Shown: positions 1-9,828, counted from the stretch's first letter. The stretch is 64,000 nucleotides of DNA from Burkholderiales bacterium (GCA_003577305.1 QEVL01000009.1:23872-87871); one strand, 5' to 3'. Notes: generated by a model not told the origin, from the letters alone. A program made the numbers and translations.

Positions 1-340
1 TCGACGCCGGCACGCTGACGCAAGGGCCGGCAACCGGTGCCGGCGCACAGTTGCCAGTCGTCGGTGAAGCCGGAGAGCGCAAGCCGCAGCCGGGGGACTT
101 CGAGCCCGCCCGGCGCGTGCCATGTCCCGTTGCGCAGCACGGCCCCCTGGGGCGGTTCCATGCCCGCGCCCGAACCGCGCACGCGCGATTCGACCAGCAC
201 GAGGCTGCGGCGATCCGGATCGATGCGCCAGTCTTCTTCCCAGGCCACCTTTTCGATCGAGTGGGTCCACGAGAGCGTGAAGCGCTCGACCGGCAATGCC
301 GCGACGATCGAAGTCGCCACGGCCAGGCACAGGCCGACGC

Positions 341-344
<4 letters not shown>
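1..344 (-). CDS. DUF1850 domain-containing protein (3' end cut by window edge)
   Basis: The protein starts at 344 and runs off the left edge of the window, so only about 114 residues are visible. Its ATG overlaps the stop of the TRAP permease gene as ATGA, which indicates translational coupling. The visible sequence begins with a short hydrophobic stretch, then SWTHSIEKVAWEEDW and later RGSGAGMEPPQGA. These match the conserved W-HS-E and GAGM features of the DUF1850 family. DUF1850 genes are commonly found next to TAXI-type TRAP transporters; their function is not established. A role accessory to the transporter is inference from this operon position. Confidence 0.8.
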
Positions 345-2425
<2,081 letters not shown>

Positions 2426-2507
2426 GGGCGGGGACGGGTGCGGCGGATGTGCGCGCCGCGACGACGACGGCGGGCGGGCACGACGGCCGGCCCGCCCCCG
2501 GGGGCGC

Positions 2508-3461
2508 TTACTTGAGGATGCCTTTTTCGCGATAGAACTTCTCGGCGCCGGGATGCAGCGGCAGCGGCATGCCGGCCAGGGCCTTGTCGAGCCTGATGCT
2601 CTTCGCGGCCGAATGCGCCGAGACCATCTGGTCGAGGTTGTCGAACAGCGCCTTGGTCATCTTGTAGGCGATCTCGTCGGACACGCCGCTGTGGCTGACC
2701 AGGAAGTTGTTGACCGCGGTCGTCGGCACGGCGGCGTCCTGGCCTTCATAGGTGCCGGCGGGAATCGTCATCGCCTGGTAGGCCGGGTCTCCGATCTTCG
2801 CGATCACGTCGGCCGGCACCGGGACGACGACGATCTTCACCGAGGTGGCGAGGTCGCGGATCGACGCGACTCCGAGGCCGGCCGATTGCAGGGTGGCGTC
2901 GAGCTGGCGGTTCTTGATGAGTTCGACCGACTCGCCGAACGGCAGGTACTCGACCTTGCCGAGATCCTGGTACGACAGGCCGGCCGCCTTGAAGACCGCG
3001 CGCGCATTGAGTTCGGTGCCCGAGCGCGGCGCGCCGACCGAGACGCGCTTGCCCTTGAGGTCGGCGAGGGTCTTGATGCCCGACTGGGCGCTCGCGATGA
3101 TCTGGATGTAGTTGGGGTAGATGGCCGCGATGCCGCGCAGCTTGTCCAGCGGGGCCTTGAAGCCGACTTCGGCGTTGCCCTTCCAGGCGTCGGAGAGCGC
3201 GTCGCCCAGCGTGAACGCGATCTCGCCGCGGCCGGCCTGCAGCAGGTTCAGGTTCTCGACCGAGGCCTTGGTCGACTGCACCGACGACTTGGCTTCCGGG
3301 ATGGCCTTGCTGTAGATCTGCGACAGCCCGACGCCGAGCGGGTAGTAGACGCCGCTGGTGCCGCCGGTGAGCACGTTGATGAACTGCTGCGCATGGGCAG
3401 CGCCGCTCAGACCGAAGCCGATCGCTGCCGCTACCATCAATCCGCGGATGCCATATTTCAT
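2508..3461 (-). CDS. TAXI family TRAP transporter solute-binding protein
   Basis: This 317-residue periplasmic protein captures the substrate for the adjacent TRAP permease. It starts at MKYGIRGLM, which is preceded by AAGGAG at suitable spacing; the open frame extends upstream but without family similarity. A signal peptide of about 23 residues ends at AAHAQ. The mature protein opens with FINVLTGGTSGVYYPLGVGL, the typical start of TAXI (TRAP-associated extracytoplasmic immunogenic) proteins. It is the first gene of the minus-strand operon with the fused permease and DUF1850 protein. The ligand cannot be read from sequence. Confidence 0.93.
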   Translation of the reverse strand: MKYGIRGLMVAAAIGFGLSGAAHAQQFINVLTGGTSGVYYPLGVGLSQIYSKAIPEAKSSVQSTKASVENLNLLQAGRGEIAFTLGDALSDAWKGNAEVGFKAPLDKLRGIAAIYPNYIQIIASAQSGIKTLADLKGKRVSVGAPRSGTELNARAVFKAAGLSYQDLGKVEYLPFGESVELIKNRQLDATLQSAGLGVASIRDLATSVKIVVVPVPADVIAKIGDPAYQAMTIPAGTYEGQDAAVPTTAVNNFLVSHSGVSDEIAYKMTKALFDNLDQMVSAHSAAKSIRLDKALAGMPLPLHPGAEKFYREKGILK

Positions 3462-3506
3462 GAGATCTCCTTTGCTCGGGAAGTCATGGTCGGAAGGTAC
3501 CGGATT

Positions 3507-4076
3507 ATGACAGGCATCATGGGCCGCGTGCGGCGTGCCTGCATGACCGGCTCCGGGCGGCTGCAGGCCTGTCGCACACGGCTGCAGGGGTCCTGGGCCT
3601 GGAAGGCCGTCGTCGCGGGCTCGTGCGGCACGCTTGCCCATTCGTCGCTGATGTACCTGAAGGCGCGCACCGGACTGCTGCCGGCGTTCCAGCCCTACGA
3701 GAGCCTGCAGGCTGCGCTGGGCAACTGGATCGGCGCTTCGGTGGGTCCGGCGGTGCCCTGGGCGCTCTCGTTCCTCAACGGCGCGACGCTCATGGGGTTC
3801 CTGTTCGCGCGCGTTTCCCGCTTTCTTCCGGGCAGGCACGGCGCGGCCAAGGGTCTGGTCTTCGGGCTGATCGGATGGCTGGTGATGGGCACGGTGTTCT
3901 TTCCGCTGGTCGGCCTCGGTCCGTTCGCCACCGGCGCCGGACCGGGCGTGATGCCGGGCCTGTTTTCGCTCGCGATGCTGCTCGCGTACGGCGTGGTGAT
4001 GGGTAGCGTGTACGCTTGGCTGAACCGGATTTCGCGCGCAGGGCCCGATGCGGTGCCCGACGGACGGAGAAACTGA
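3507..4076 (+). CDS. hypothetical integral membrane protein
   Basis: This protein of about 189 residues has roughly four hydrophobic segments, including KAVVAGSCGTLAHSSLMYL, the stretch around FLNGATLMGFLFARV, GLVFGLIGWLVMGTVFF and a C-terminal GLFSLAMLLAYGVVMGSVYA. I chose the ATG at 3507 because GGAAGG lies 9 nt upstream; ATGs at 3486, 3519 and 3543 are alternatives. It resembles small YagU/DUF6789-like membrane proteins in general pattern only, so no function is assigned. The gene ends 2 nt before the start of the mechanosensitive channel gene, so the two are probably co-transcribed. Its promoter must share the short gap with the divergent TAXI gene. Confidence 0.7.
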   Translation: MTGIMGRVRRACMTGSGRLQACRTRLQGSWAWKAVVAGSCGTLAHSSLMYLKARTGLLPAFQPYESLQAALGNWIGASVGPAVPWALSFLNGATLMGFLFARVSRFLPGRHGAAKGLVFGLIGWLVMGTVFFPLVGLGPFATGAGPGVMPGLFSLAMLLAYGVVMGSVYAWLNRISRAGPDAVPDGRRN

Positions 4077-4078
4077 AG

Positions 4079-5392
4079 GTGTCGTCCATCTCTTTCGATA
4101 CGCCCTGGGTGCAGGCGGTGCTCGGGCTCGCGGTGCTGGGGCTGCTCTCGGCACTGCTGCAGTGGCTTGCCCGGGTATTGCTGACACGCGGCCTGGCGCG
4201 GCCGGCAATGCTCGCCGAGTCGCGCCTGGCCGCGGTGATGCTGCACCCGGAAGTGCTGCGCCGGGCGGCGCAGATCGTGCCGACGGTGGTGGTGCAGATC
4301 GGCGTGCGCTTCGTGCCCGAGCTTGCGCCCCGACCCGCGACCGTGATCGCCAACGTCGCGGCGGCGCTCACCGTGCTGTGCGTGGCGCGACTGCTGTTCA
4401 AGATGCTCGACGTCACGCTGGAGGTGCAGGGCGAGCAGGCGCTGCGCGAGGGCACCACGCGCGCGCGCTCGATCACGGTGTGGGTGCAGCTCGGCCAACT
4501 GGTGGTCGCGATCGCGGCCACCATCATCATGATCGCCGCGCTGTCCGACAGGTCGCCGCTGATCGTGCTGTCGGGTTTCGGAGCCCTGTCGGCAGTGCTG
4601 ATGCTGGTGTTCCAGGACACGATCAAGTCGTTCGTCGCGGGACTGCTGATCGAGCGCAACGACATGCTGCGCGTCGGCGACTGGATGGAGATGCCGCAGG
4701 CCGGCGTGGACGGTTCGGTGATCGACATCGCGCTCAACACCGTGAAGGTGCAGAACTGGGACAAGACGATCGTCACCGTCCCGACCTGGCGCCTGATGAC
4801 CGAGAGCTTCAAGAACTGGCGCGGGATGAGCGAGGCAGGCGGGCGGCGCATCAAGCGCGCGCTGATGCTCGATGCGGGCAGCATCCATTTCCTGAGCGAC
4901 GAGGAGATCGACAACCTGGGCCGCATCGCGCTGATCGCGCAGTACCTGAGGGAGAAGGGCGAGGCGGTGCGCGCCTCGCGCCTGATGCAGGAGCGCGAAC
5001 TGGGCGAGACGCTCGCCCGTGTGCCCGCCAATCAGCGGCGTCTGACCAACATCGGCACTTTCCGGGCATACGTGGCCGCCTACCTTCGCGCCCATCCGGG
5101 TATTCATCCGGGCATGACGCAGATGGTGCGTCAGCTCCAGCCCACTGCCCAGGGCGTGCCGCTCGAGGTGTACTGCTTCACCAGCACCACGGCCTGGGTC
5201 GAGTACGAAGCGATCCAGAGCGACATCTTCGACCACCTGATGGCGATCCTGCCCGAGTTCGGCCTGCGCGCCTTCCAGAGCCCCAGCGATGCGGGCGTGC
5301 GCCAGCTGGCGCAGCACTGGCAGGAAGGCCCGGTGCCCACCGTCGGCACGGCGGCGCAGGTCGACGACGCGGACAGCTTTGCGGGCGCGTGA
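4079..5392 (+). CDS. mechanosensitive ion channel, MscS superfamily (YbdG-like)
   Basis: This protein of about 437 residues is an inner-membrane channel predicted to open under membrane tension and release osmolytes on hypo-osmotic shock. Several membrane spans occupy the first half. The MscS core follows, with pore-lining helix FGALSAVLMLVFQDTIKSFVAG and a beta domain containing DWMEMPQAGVDGSVIDI and NTVKVQNWDKTIVTVPT. The last motif and the long C-terminal domain resemble E. coli YbdG. I use the GTG at 4079 because GGAGAA precedes it; the frame also opens upstream at 4016, inside the previous gene. Confidence 0.88.
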   Translation: MSSISFDTPWVQAVLGLAVLGLLSALLQWLARVLLTRGLARPAMLAESRLAAVMLHPEVLRRAAQIVPTVVVQIGVRFVPELAPRPATVIANVAAALTVLCVARLLFKMLDVTLEVQGEQALREGTTRARSITVWVQLGQLVVAIAATIIMIAALSDRSPLIVLSGFGALSAVLMLVFQDTIKSFVAGLLIERNDMLRVGDWMEMPQAGVDGSVIDIALNTVKVQNWDKTIVTVPTWRLMTESFKNWRGMSEAGGRRIKRALMLDAGSIHFLSDEEIDNLGRIALIAQYLREKGEAVRASRLMQERELGETLARVPANQRRLTNIGTFRAYVAAYLRAHPGIHPGMTQMVRQLQPTAQGVPLEVYCFTSTTAWVEYEAIQSDIFDHLMAILPEFGLRAFQSPSDAGVRQLAQHWQEGPVPTVGTAAQVDDADSFAGA

Positions 5393-5443
5393 CGCCGCGC
5401 ACGGCGGGGTTCACGCCGTCGCGGCGACCCGACGATCGATCGC

Positions 5444-5878
5444 TCAGCGCAGCAGGATCAGGCGCGGCACCGCGTCGGCACCGCTCCAGACGATGGCGTT
5501 CTGCTCCCACGCTCGCGCGAGGCTCCGGGCGTCCTCGAGTGCGAGTCCGAACACGAGGTAGTGGGGCTCGCCCGGCCACTGGCTGGACGGGTGCCGGCCG
5601 ATGCCTTCGAGGTGTGGCAAGCCGCGGCGCGCGAGTTCGAGCCCGAACGCGGCGTGACGTCGAGCGTTCGACGCGGCGCCCACGTCCACGCTGAACGGAT
5701 TGCAGGCCGTCACGAAGACGCTGCAGTCCGCCTCGAAGCGCGCGTGTGCCTCGGCCAGCACGGCGCTGTGCTCGTCCACCCGCACGGAAAACGGGTCGGC
5801 GCCGTGGACTTCGTAGTGCGTCTCGCGGTAGGCGCGGATCAGGGCCGCGTGGATCGCGGATCGGGAAACCGTGGGCAT
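5444..5878 (-). CDS. DUF3293 domain-containing protein
   Basis: This is a 144-residue soluble protein starting at MPTVSRSAIHAAL. The stretch TACNPFS, the motif WPGEPHYLVFGL and the C-terminal QNAIVWSG match the DUF3293 family. The function of that family is unknown. The frame continues upstream to 5989, but those residues are low-complexity and unlike the family. The gene converges on the mechanosensitive channel gene and stands alone on the minus strand. Confidence 0.85.
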   Translation of the reverse strand: MPTVSRSAIHAALIRAYRETHYEVHGADPFSVRVDEHSAVLAEAHARFEADCSVFVTACNPFSVDVGAASNARRHAAFGLELARRGLPHLEGIGRHPSSQWPGEPHYLVFGLALEDARSLARAWEQNAIVWSGADAVPRLILLR

Positions 5879-6048
5879 GAGTGCCGGCTCGATTGCGGAG
5901 CGGTCATTCTGATCATTCTGCCTCAGGCATCGGCGCGAAACGCCGGATCGACCCGGCCGGCGCGCGGTGACGTAGTTCATACCGCTCATCCGCCGAACGG
6001 CGCATCTTGGGCGACACCCGGCCGCGTCCGGGCGAGGAGGGGCTGGCG

Positions 6049-6132
6049 ATGAACGGAGCCGACTGGAATCTCTACATCCTGCTTGCCGTGTTCTGGCTGG
6101 TTTTCGTGCTGTCGCGGTCCGGTTCGCGCTGA
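6049..6132 (+). CDS. putative 27-residue single-span membrane protein
   Basis: This short frame encodes MNGADWNLYILLAVFWLVFV followed by LSRSGSR. One hydrophobic helix is flanked by an acidic N-terminus and a basic C-terminus, which suits an inner-membrane protein with its C-terminus inside. A strong ribosome binding site, GAGGAGG at 6034-6040, lies 8 nt upstream. No family is recognised. It sits at the edge of a decayed accessory patch, just before an IS3 fragment. It could be a genuine small protein or a chance frame; the ribosome binding site favours expression. Confidence 0.45.
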   Translation: MNGADWNLYILLAVFWLVFVLSRSGSR

Positions 6133-6312
6133 TTGGCTAGTGGAGGCAGGTGCATGTGGTTCGACGTGACAAGGCGCAGCTTCTCGATCGAGCAGATCGT
6201 GGCAGCCCTGCGCCAGGCCGAGGCGGGGACGCCCGAGGCCGAGTTGATCGGACGGCTCGGCATCTCGGCGCACACCTTCAGCCGCTGGAAGAAGCTCTAC
6301 GGCGGGAGGCAC
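6133..6312 (+). pseudogene. IS3-family transposase OrfA fragment
   Basis: The frame contains FSIEQIVAALRQAEAGTPEA and then LIGRLGISAHTFSRWKKLYGG. This matches the N-terminal helix-turn-helix of IS3-family OrfA proteins, whose usual form ends in a W-K-x-K-Y-G-G motif. After that motif the similarity stops and the frame runs into unrelated sequence up to 6381. There is no leucine zipper, no OrfB with a DDE domain, and I see no terminal inverted repeats. It is therefore a remnant, not a mobile element. Confidence 0.75.
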
Positions 6313-6427
6313 GGTGCCTCGTACCGCGCATCGGGCAGGTCCGCCCAGGGGTTCGCGCGCCGGTCGACCGGCATCGGGTAGGGCGGTTCGAGTACCTTCC
6401 GCTGCATCTCGAGCTCGGCGTCATCCG
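6310..6427 (-). other. possible gene fragment of unknown origin
   Basis: Between the IS3 remnant and the truncated HigA, one minus-strand frame reads DDAELEMQRKVLEPPYPMP and then VDRRANPWADLPDARYEAP before a stop. The composition looks like real protein (balanced charged and proline residues), but there is no start codon in context and a stop lies just upstream. I recognise no family. It may be a relic brought together by the rearrangement that truncated the flanking genes. Confidence 0.2.
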
Positions 6428-6448
6428 GGCGCTACCTGCAGTTGCTGC

Positions 6449-6625
6449 TCACCGGTGCGCGAGCCGCAAGGCCGTGTCGCCCGTGATGGCGCGCTTGCCG
6501 TTGATGATCTGGCTGATGCGGTTGGCCGGGACGCGGATCTGCCGCGACAGCTCGGTTGGGCTGACGCCGAGTTCCTCGAGCTCTTCGGCGAGGATTTCGC
6601 CGGGGTGAATTGCTGTAGGCGCCAT
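6449..6625 (-). pseudogene. higA: truncated HigA-type antitoxin (XRE-family HTH)
   Basis: The protein starts MAPTAIHPGEILAEELEELG and continues through a helix-turn-helix with ELSRQIRVPANRISQIINGK. It stops after TALRLAHR at 58 residues. HigA antitoxins are normally about 95-105 residues and continue past this point with a tryptophan- and phenylalanine-rich segment. The C-terminal third is therefore missing, probably at a junction near 6450. An intact copy would bind its own promoter and neutralise HigB. Confidence 0.75.
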
Positions 6626-6639
6626 CTTCGAATTTCTTT

Positions 6640-6685
6640 CAGTGGTAGTCCACGATCTCGACGCCGCCGACAGTGCATCGTGGAA
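6640..6685 (-). pseudogene. C-terminal remnant of a HigB/RelE-type toxin
   Basis: Immediately upstream of the truncated higA start, one minus-strand frame ends VGGVEIVDYH-stop. This is the usual last segment of HigB-like toxins encoded just before higA. No upstream part of a toxin fold is readable in any frame. Only this tail seems to survive, so the HigBA module is inactive. Confidence 0.5.
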
Positions 6686-6826
6686 CGGGGGCATCTTGAC
6701 CATCGCCTCCATGGTCGAAGCCGCCTGACTACCTCGTCCAGCCGTGCGTTGCGAACCAAATCACGCTGGGCGTCTTGCCTCGAGTCGAGCGACAATCCGA
6801 TCAGCCCCTTTTTTTGGAGCGCCATC

Positions 6827-7033
6827 ATGGAGCTCACCGCCGTGCTCACGTCCGCTGAAGAAGGCGGCTTCGTTGCTCTGAATCCCGAGACCGGGACCAC
6901 CACGCAAGGGGAAACCATCGAGGAGGCTGTGGCCAATCTGCGCGAGGCCACAGCCCTGTATCTGTCCGAGTTCCCGCTGCACAAGGTGGGCCACCCCGTG
7001 ATCACGACCTTCACCGTGCCAGTGCATGCCTAA
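6827..7033 (+). CDS. hicB: HicB family antitoxin
   Basis: This 68-residue protein begins MELTAVLTSAEEGGFVALNP and continues with TIEEAVANLREATALYLSE, the partial RNase H-like fold of HicB antitoxins. There is no extra DNA-binding domain after it, so it belongs to the short HicB type. GGAG lies about 8 nt upstream of the ATG. The stop overlaps the hicA start by 8 nt, in the order B then A. HicB would bind and inhibit the HicA mRNA interferase. Confidence 0.85.
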   Translation: MELTAVLTSAEEGGFVALNPETGTTTQGETIEEAVANLREATALYLSEFPLHKVGHPVITTFTVPVHA

Positions 7034-7424
7034 GCTGCCCCGCGTATCCGGCGCGGAGGCGGTGCGAGCGCTCGAACGTTTGGGCTTCTCGAAGGTTCGC
7101 CAAAGCGGTAGCCACCTCGTCATGCGGCGCGGTGAGCGCGGATGCGTGGTTCCTGTGCACAGCGAGCTCAAGGTCGGCACCTCGGCCGCCTTTGCCGTCT
7201 GCGGTCTGCCGCCAAGCCGCATCGAGACCGAGCGATTCGGCCGCCGAGCTCTCGAACCTGATCGAGGCCGCGGAGCGGGTGTGCGGGGAGGGGTCCCGCA
7301 ATACTCCCGAAGTGGTGCTGCCAAAAAAAACGCCTGCCCTGGAACTTCAGGCAAGCGCTTGATCCGAAAGCAGTTCTTGTGGCGCGCCCGGCAGGATTCG
7401 AACCCACGACCCCCTGGTTCGTAG
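7026..7424 (+). CDS. hicA: HicA family toxin, probably frameshifted at the C-terminus
   Basis: The first 55 or so residues (MPKLPRVSGAEAVRALERLG, then FSKVRQSGSHLVMRRG and PVHSELKVGT) match HicA double-stranded RNA-binding-fold toxins, including the catalytic histidine in GSH. After KVGT, HicA proteins normally finish with an LxxILRQAG-type segment. Here the frame reads SAAFAVCGLPP and runs on to 132 residues, crossing the tRNA terminator and into the tRNA-Arg gene. A one-base shift near 7182 gives a TLGRL-like continuation. The toxin is therefore probably inactive, and the printed 3' end is only the open frame. Confidence 0.6.
   Translation: MPKLPRVSGAEAVRALERLGFSKVRQSGSHLVMRRGERGCVVPVHSELKVGTSAAFAVCGLPPSRIETERFGRRALEPDRGRGAGVRGGVPQYSRSGAAKKNACPGTSGKRLIRKQFLWRARQDSNPRPPGS
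7322..7357 (-). terminator. Rho-independent terminator of tRNA-Arg
   Basis: Read on the minus strand, a hairpin with GCCTG/CAGGC arms and flanking complementary bases is followed by eight consecutive T residues. It lies 23 nt past the 3' end of the tRNA-Arg gene and is correctly oriented to end its transcript. Confidence 0.75.
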
Positions 7425-7456
7425 CCAGGTACTCTATCCAACTGAGCTACGGGCGC
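7380..7456 (-). tRNA. tRNA-Arg(ACG)
   Basis: The 77-nt minus-strand sequence folds as a standard cloverleaf. The acceptor stem pairs GCGCCCG with CGGGCGC. The D-loop begins TAGCTCAGTTGGATAG. The anticodon arm is CCTGG-CTACGAA-CCAGG, giving anticodon ACG, which is read as ICG after deamination. The T arm contains GGTTCGAATCC and CCA is genomically encoded. Its 3' end faces the decayed toxin-antitoxin patch, the usual side for integrative elements. Confidence 0.97.
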
Positions 7457-7489
7457 TAAGCCGCGCAGTATAGCACGCGCGGTTCGTCG

Positions 7490-8347
7490 TCAGCGTGCCG
7501 CGTTCGGGAAGAACAGCTGCTCGCCGTTCACCTTGTAGCCGGCGATCGTCGCCTGGCCTTCATCGGAGATCAGCCAGTCGATGAACTTCTGGCCGGCTTC
7601 CTTCTTCACCTGCGGGTGCTTCGCGGGGTTCACCAGCGCCACGCCGTACTGGTTGAACAGGCGCTTGTCGCCCTCGACCAGGATCGCCAGTTCGCCCCGG
7701 TTTTTGAACGACAGCCAGGTGCCGCGGTCGGTGAGCGCGTAGGCGTTCAGGCCGGCGGCGGTGTTCAGCGTGGGGCCCATGCCCGAGCCGGTTTCCTTGT
7801 ACCACTTGCCCTTGCCCGCGGCGAGGTCGACACCGGCCGCCTGCCAGTAGCGCAGTTCGGCTGCGTGCGTGCCGCTGCGGTCGGCGCGCGACGCGAACGG
7901 GGCGCCGGCGGCCGCGATGCGGCGCAACGCCTCGAGGATGTCCTTGCCGCCGGCGACCTTCGCGGGGTCGCTCTTCGGGCCGACGAGCACGAAGTCGTTG
8001 TACATCACCTCGAAGCGCTTCACGCCCGCGCCCTCGGCGATGAATTTCTCCTCGGCTTTCGGGTCGTGCACGAAGACCACGTCGGCGTCGCCGCGCCGGG
8101 CGATGTCGAGTGCCTGGCCGGTGCCCACCGCGACCACCTTCACCTGGATGCCGGTCTTGTTCTCGAAGGCCGGGAGCAGGTGCCTGAACAGCCCCGACTG
8201 CTCGGTCGAGGTGGTCGACGCGACCGTGATCGAAGTCTGTGCCTGTGCGGTGCCGGCGGCGGCCAGGCCGGCGGCGAGCAGCATCGTGCCGGCGAGCGCG
8301 GCAAGGCGCCTCCTCACTGGCGCGATCAGGCGGTGGTCAGTTGCCAT
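7490..8347 (-). CDS. tupA: tungstate-type ABC transporter substrate-binding protein (TupA-like)
   Basis: This 285-residue periplasmic protein has a signal peptide ending at AGTAQAQ. The mature start, ITVASTTSTEQSGLFRHLLP, carries the TTST-SGL oxyanion-binding motif of TupA-type tungstate binding proteins. DADVVFVHDPKAEEKF and SRADRSGTHAAELRYW fit the same family. The start codon overlaps the ATPase gene by 22 nt. It is the last gene of a permease-ATPase-binding protein operon, whereas the binding protein gene often comes first. Molybdate cannot be excluded as ligand. Confidence 0.87.
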   Translation of the reverse strand: MATDHRLIAPVRRRLAALAGTMLLAAGLAAAGTAQAQTSITVASTTSTEQSGLFRHLLPAFENKTGIQVKVVAVGTGQALDIARRGDADVVFVHDPKAEEKFIAEGAGVKRFEVMYNDFVLVGPKSDPAKVAGGKDILEALRRIAAAGAPFASRADRSGTHAAELRYWQAAGVDLAAGKGKWYKETGSGMGPTLNTAAGLNAYALTDRGTWLSFKNRGELAILVEGDKRLFNQYGVALVNPAKHPQVKKEAGQKFIDWLISDEGQATIAGYKVNGEQLFFPNAAR

Positions 8348-9069
8348 GGCAGGGCTCCTTGAAGGAAGTGGCGCGCCTCGCTGGTGCGAGGGCAGTCGAA
8401 GAAGGCGGCCGCGCGCTGGCGCTCGAGCAGCCGCCCCTGGTGGATGAAGACCACCTCGTCGGCCAGGCGCGCGGCCTGGCCCAGGTTGTGCGAGACGAGC
8501 AGCACGCGGCAGCCGCTGGCGCGGATGTCGCCGATCAGTTGCTCGACCTGTTCGGTGGCCGATGGATCGAGGCTCGCGGTGGGCTCGTCGAGCAGCATCA
8601 GCCGTGGCTCGGTGAGCCAGGCGCGCGCGAGCGCCAGCCGCTGGCGCTCGCCGCCCGAGAGCTTCAGCGCGGGCGCGCCGGCGAGCGGGCGCAGCCCCAC
8701 GCGATCGAGCATGCCAAGCGCGCGCTCGCGCCGCTCGCTTCGCGGGCGGCCCGGCGGATCGGGCACCAGCAGCAGGTTCTCGAGCACGGTGCCGCGAAAG
8801 AGCGACGGGTGCTGGAAGACGAGCGCCTGCCCCTCGAAGGCGAGCCCGTCGCCGGGGGGCGGGCGGCCCTCGAAGCGCACTTCGCCTTCGTCGGGTTCGA
8901 GCAGGCCGTGAGCGGTGCGCAGCAGCACCGACTTGCCCGAGCCGTTCGGGCCGATGAGCGCGCACACGCGCACCTCTTCGTTCCACTCGAAGCCGACCGC
9001 GTCGAGCACCGTGCGCCCGTTGGGGCGGAACGACACCGCGCGCAGGCTGAGCAGCGGCTCAGTGGCCAT
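8326..9069 (-). CDS. tupC: ABC transporter ATP-binding protein (TupC-like)
   Basis: This 247-residue ATPase has Walker A GPNGSGKSV, Q-loop VFQHPSLF, signature LSGGERQRLALARAW, Walker B LMLLDEPTASLDP and H-loop LLVSHN. It would energise oxyanion uptake through the TupB-like permease. The 5' end overlaps the permease gene by 11 nt and the 3' end overlaps the binding-protein gene by 22 nt, so the three are tightly coupled. ModC-type ATPases usually carry a C-terminal TOBE domain; this one is too short to have it, which favours the tungstate type. Confidence 0.9.
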   Translation of the reverse strand: MATEPLLSLRAVSFRPNGRTVLDAVGFEWNEEVRVCALIGPNGSGKSVLLRTAHGLLEPDEGEVRFEGRPPPGDGLAFEGQALVFQHPSLFRGTVLENLLLVPDPPGRPRSERRERALGMLDRVGLRPLAGAPALKLSGGERQRLALARAWLTEPRLMLLDEPTASLDPSATEQVEQLIGDIRASGCRVLLVSHNLGQAARLADEVVFIHQGRLLERQRAAAFFDCPRTSEARHFLQGALPWQLTTA

Positions 9070-9748
9070 GGCGCAGCATCGCCGCGGCGCGCACGCCGCT
9101 GGCGAGGATGTTGAGCCCGAACACGAGTGTCATCAGCACGATGCCAAGCGCGATCGACAGCGCCAGGTCGCCCTTGCTGATTTCGAGCGCGATCGCGGTG
9201 GTCATCACGCGCGTCGCGCGATCGATGTTGCCGCCGACGATCATGACCGCGCCCACTTCGGAGAGCGCGCGCCCCAGTCCGGCGAGCAGCACGGCCACCA
9301 GCGAGAAGCGGCAATCCCAGAGCAGGATGCGCACGCGCGCGACCATCGGCACGCGCAGCGAGCGCAGCGTCTCGCCGTGCTGGCGCCAGGCGTCCTCGAC
9401 GGTCTGGCGCGCCAGCGCGGCGATCAGCGGCAGCGTGAGGCAGGTCTGCGCGACGATCATCGCCGACGGGGTGAACAGCAGGCCGAGCGGGCCGAGCGGG
9501 CCGCTGCGCGAGAGCAGCAGGTAGACCGCGACGCCGACGATCACCGGCGGCAGCCCCATGAAGCTGTTCAGCACGACCACTGCCGCGCCGCGGCCCGGAA
9601 AGCGCGCCACCGCCACCAGCGCGCCGAGCGGCAAGCCGATCAGGGTGGCGAGCGCCACCGCGGTGAGGCTCACGCGCAGCGACAGTGCGACGATCTCGAC
9701 GACGTCGCTTTCGAAGTTCTGCAGCAGGCCGATTGCCTGCGCCAGCAT
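9059..9748 (-). CDS. tupB: ABC transporter permease (TupB-like)
   Basis: This protein of about 229 residues has several membrane spans and the binding-protein-dependent permease loop EVGAVMIVGGNIDRATRVMT, which contacts the ATPase. I used the ATG at 9748 (MLAQAIGLLQNF); a GTG at 9760 is an alternative, and the open frame up to 9898 enters the divergent promoter. Neither start has a clear ribosome binding site. It is the first gene of the operon and is transcribed away from the ModE-like regulator. Confidence 0.88.
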   Translation of the reverse strand: MLAQAIGLLQNFESDVVEIVALSLRVSLTAVALATLIGLPLGALVAVARFPGRGAAVVVLNSFMGLPPVIVGVAVYLLLSRSGPLGPLGLLFTPSAMIVAQTCLTLPLIAALARQTVEDAWRQHGETLRSLRVPMVARVRILLWDCRFSLVAVLLAGLGRALSEVGAVMIVGGNIDRATRVMTTAIALEISKGDLALSIALGIVLMTLVFGLNILASGVRAAAMLRHGH

Positions 9749-9801
9749 CTGGGTCAGCACGGGCGCAGTATAGACAGCGGGGCGGCAGTAACATTCAATC
9801 G

Positions 9802-9813
9802 GCAATAGATTGC
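9802..9813. promoter_or_regulatory. candidate operator in the divergent tup/regulator promoter
   Basis: A perfect 5-bp palindrome, GCAAT-AG-ATTGC, lies in the 80-nt gap between the permease gene and the divergent regulator gene. A partly overlapping inverted pair, CAATC and GATTG, spans 9796-9812. It is a plausible binding site for the neighbouring ModE-like regulator. The site is 15 nt before the regulator's start codon, so binding there could give autorepression. This is inference from position and symmetry. Confidence 0.4.
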
Positions 9814-9828
9814 ATATACGGAGGGCAA

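Noticed and set aside
6133..6381. A complete IS3-family insertion sequence
   Set aside because: Only the OrfA helix-turn-helix is present. There is no OrfB, no terminal inverted repeats and no target-site duplication visible.
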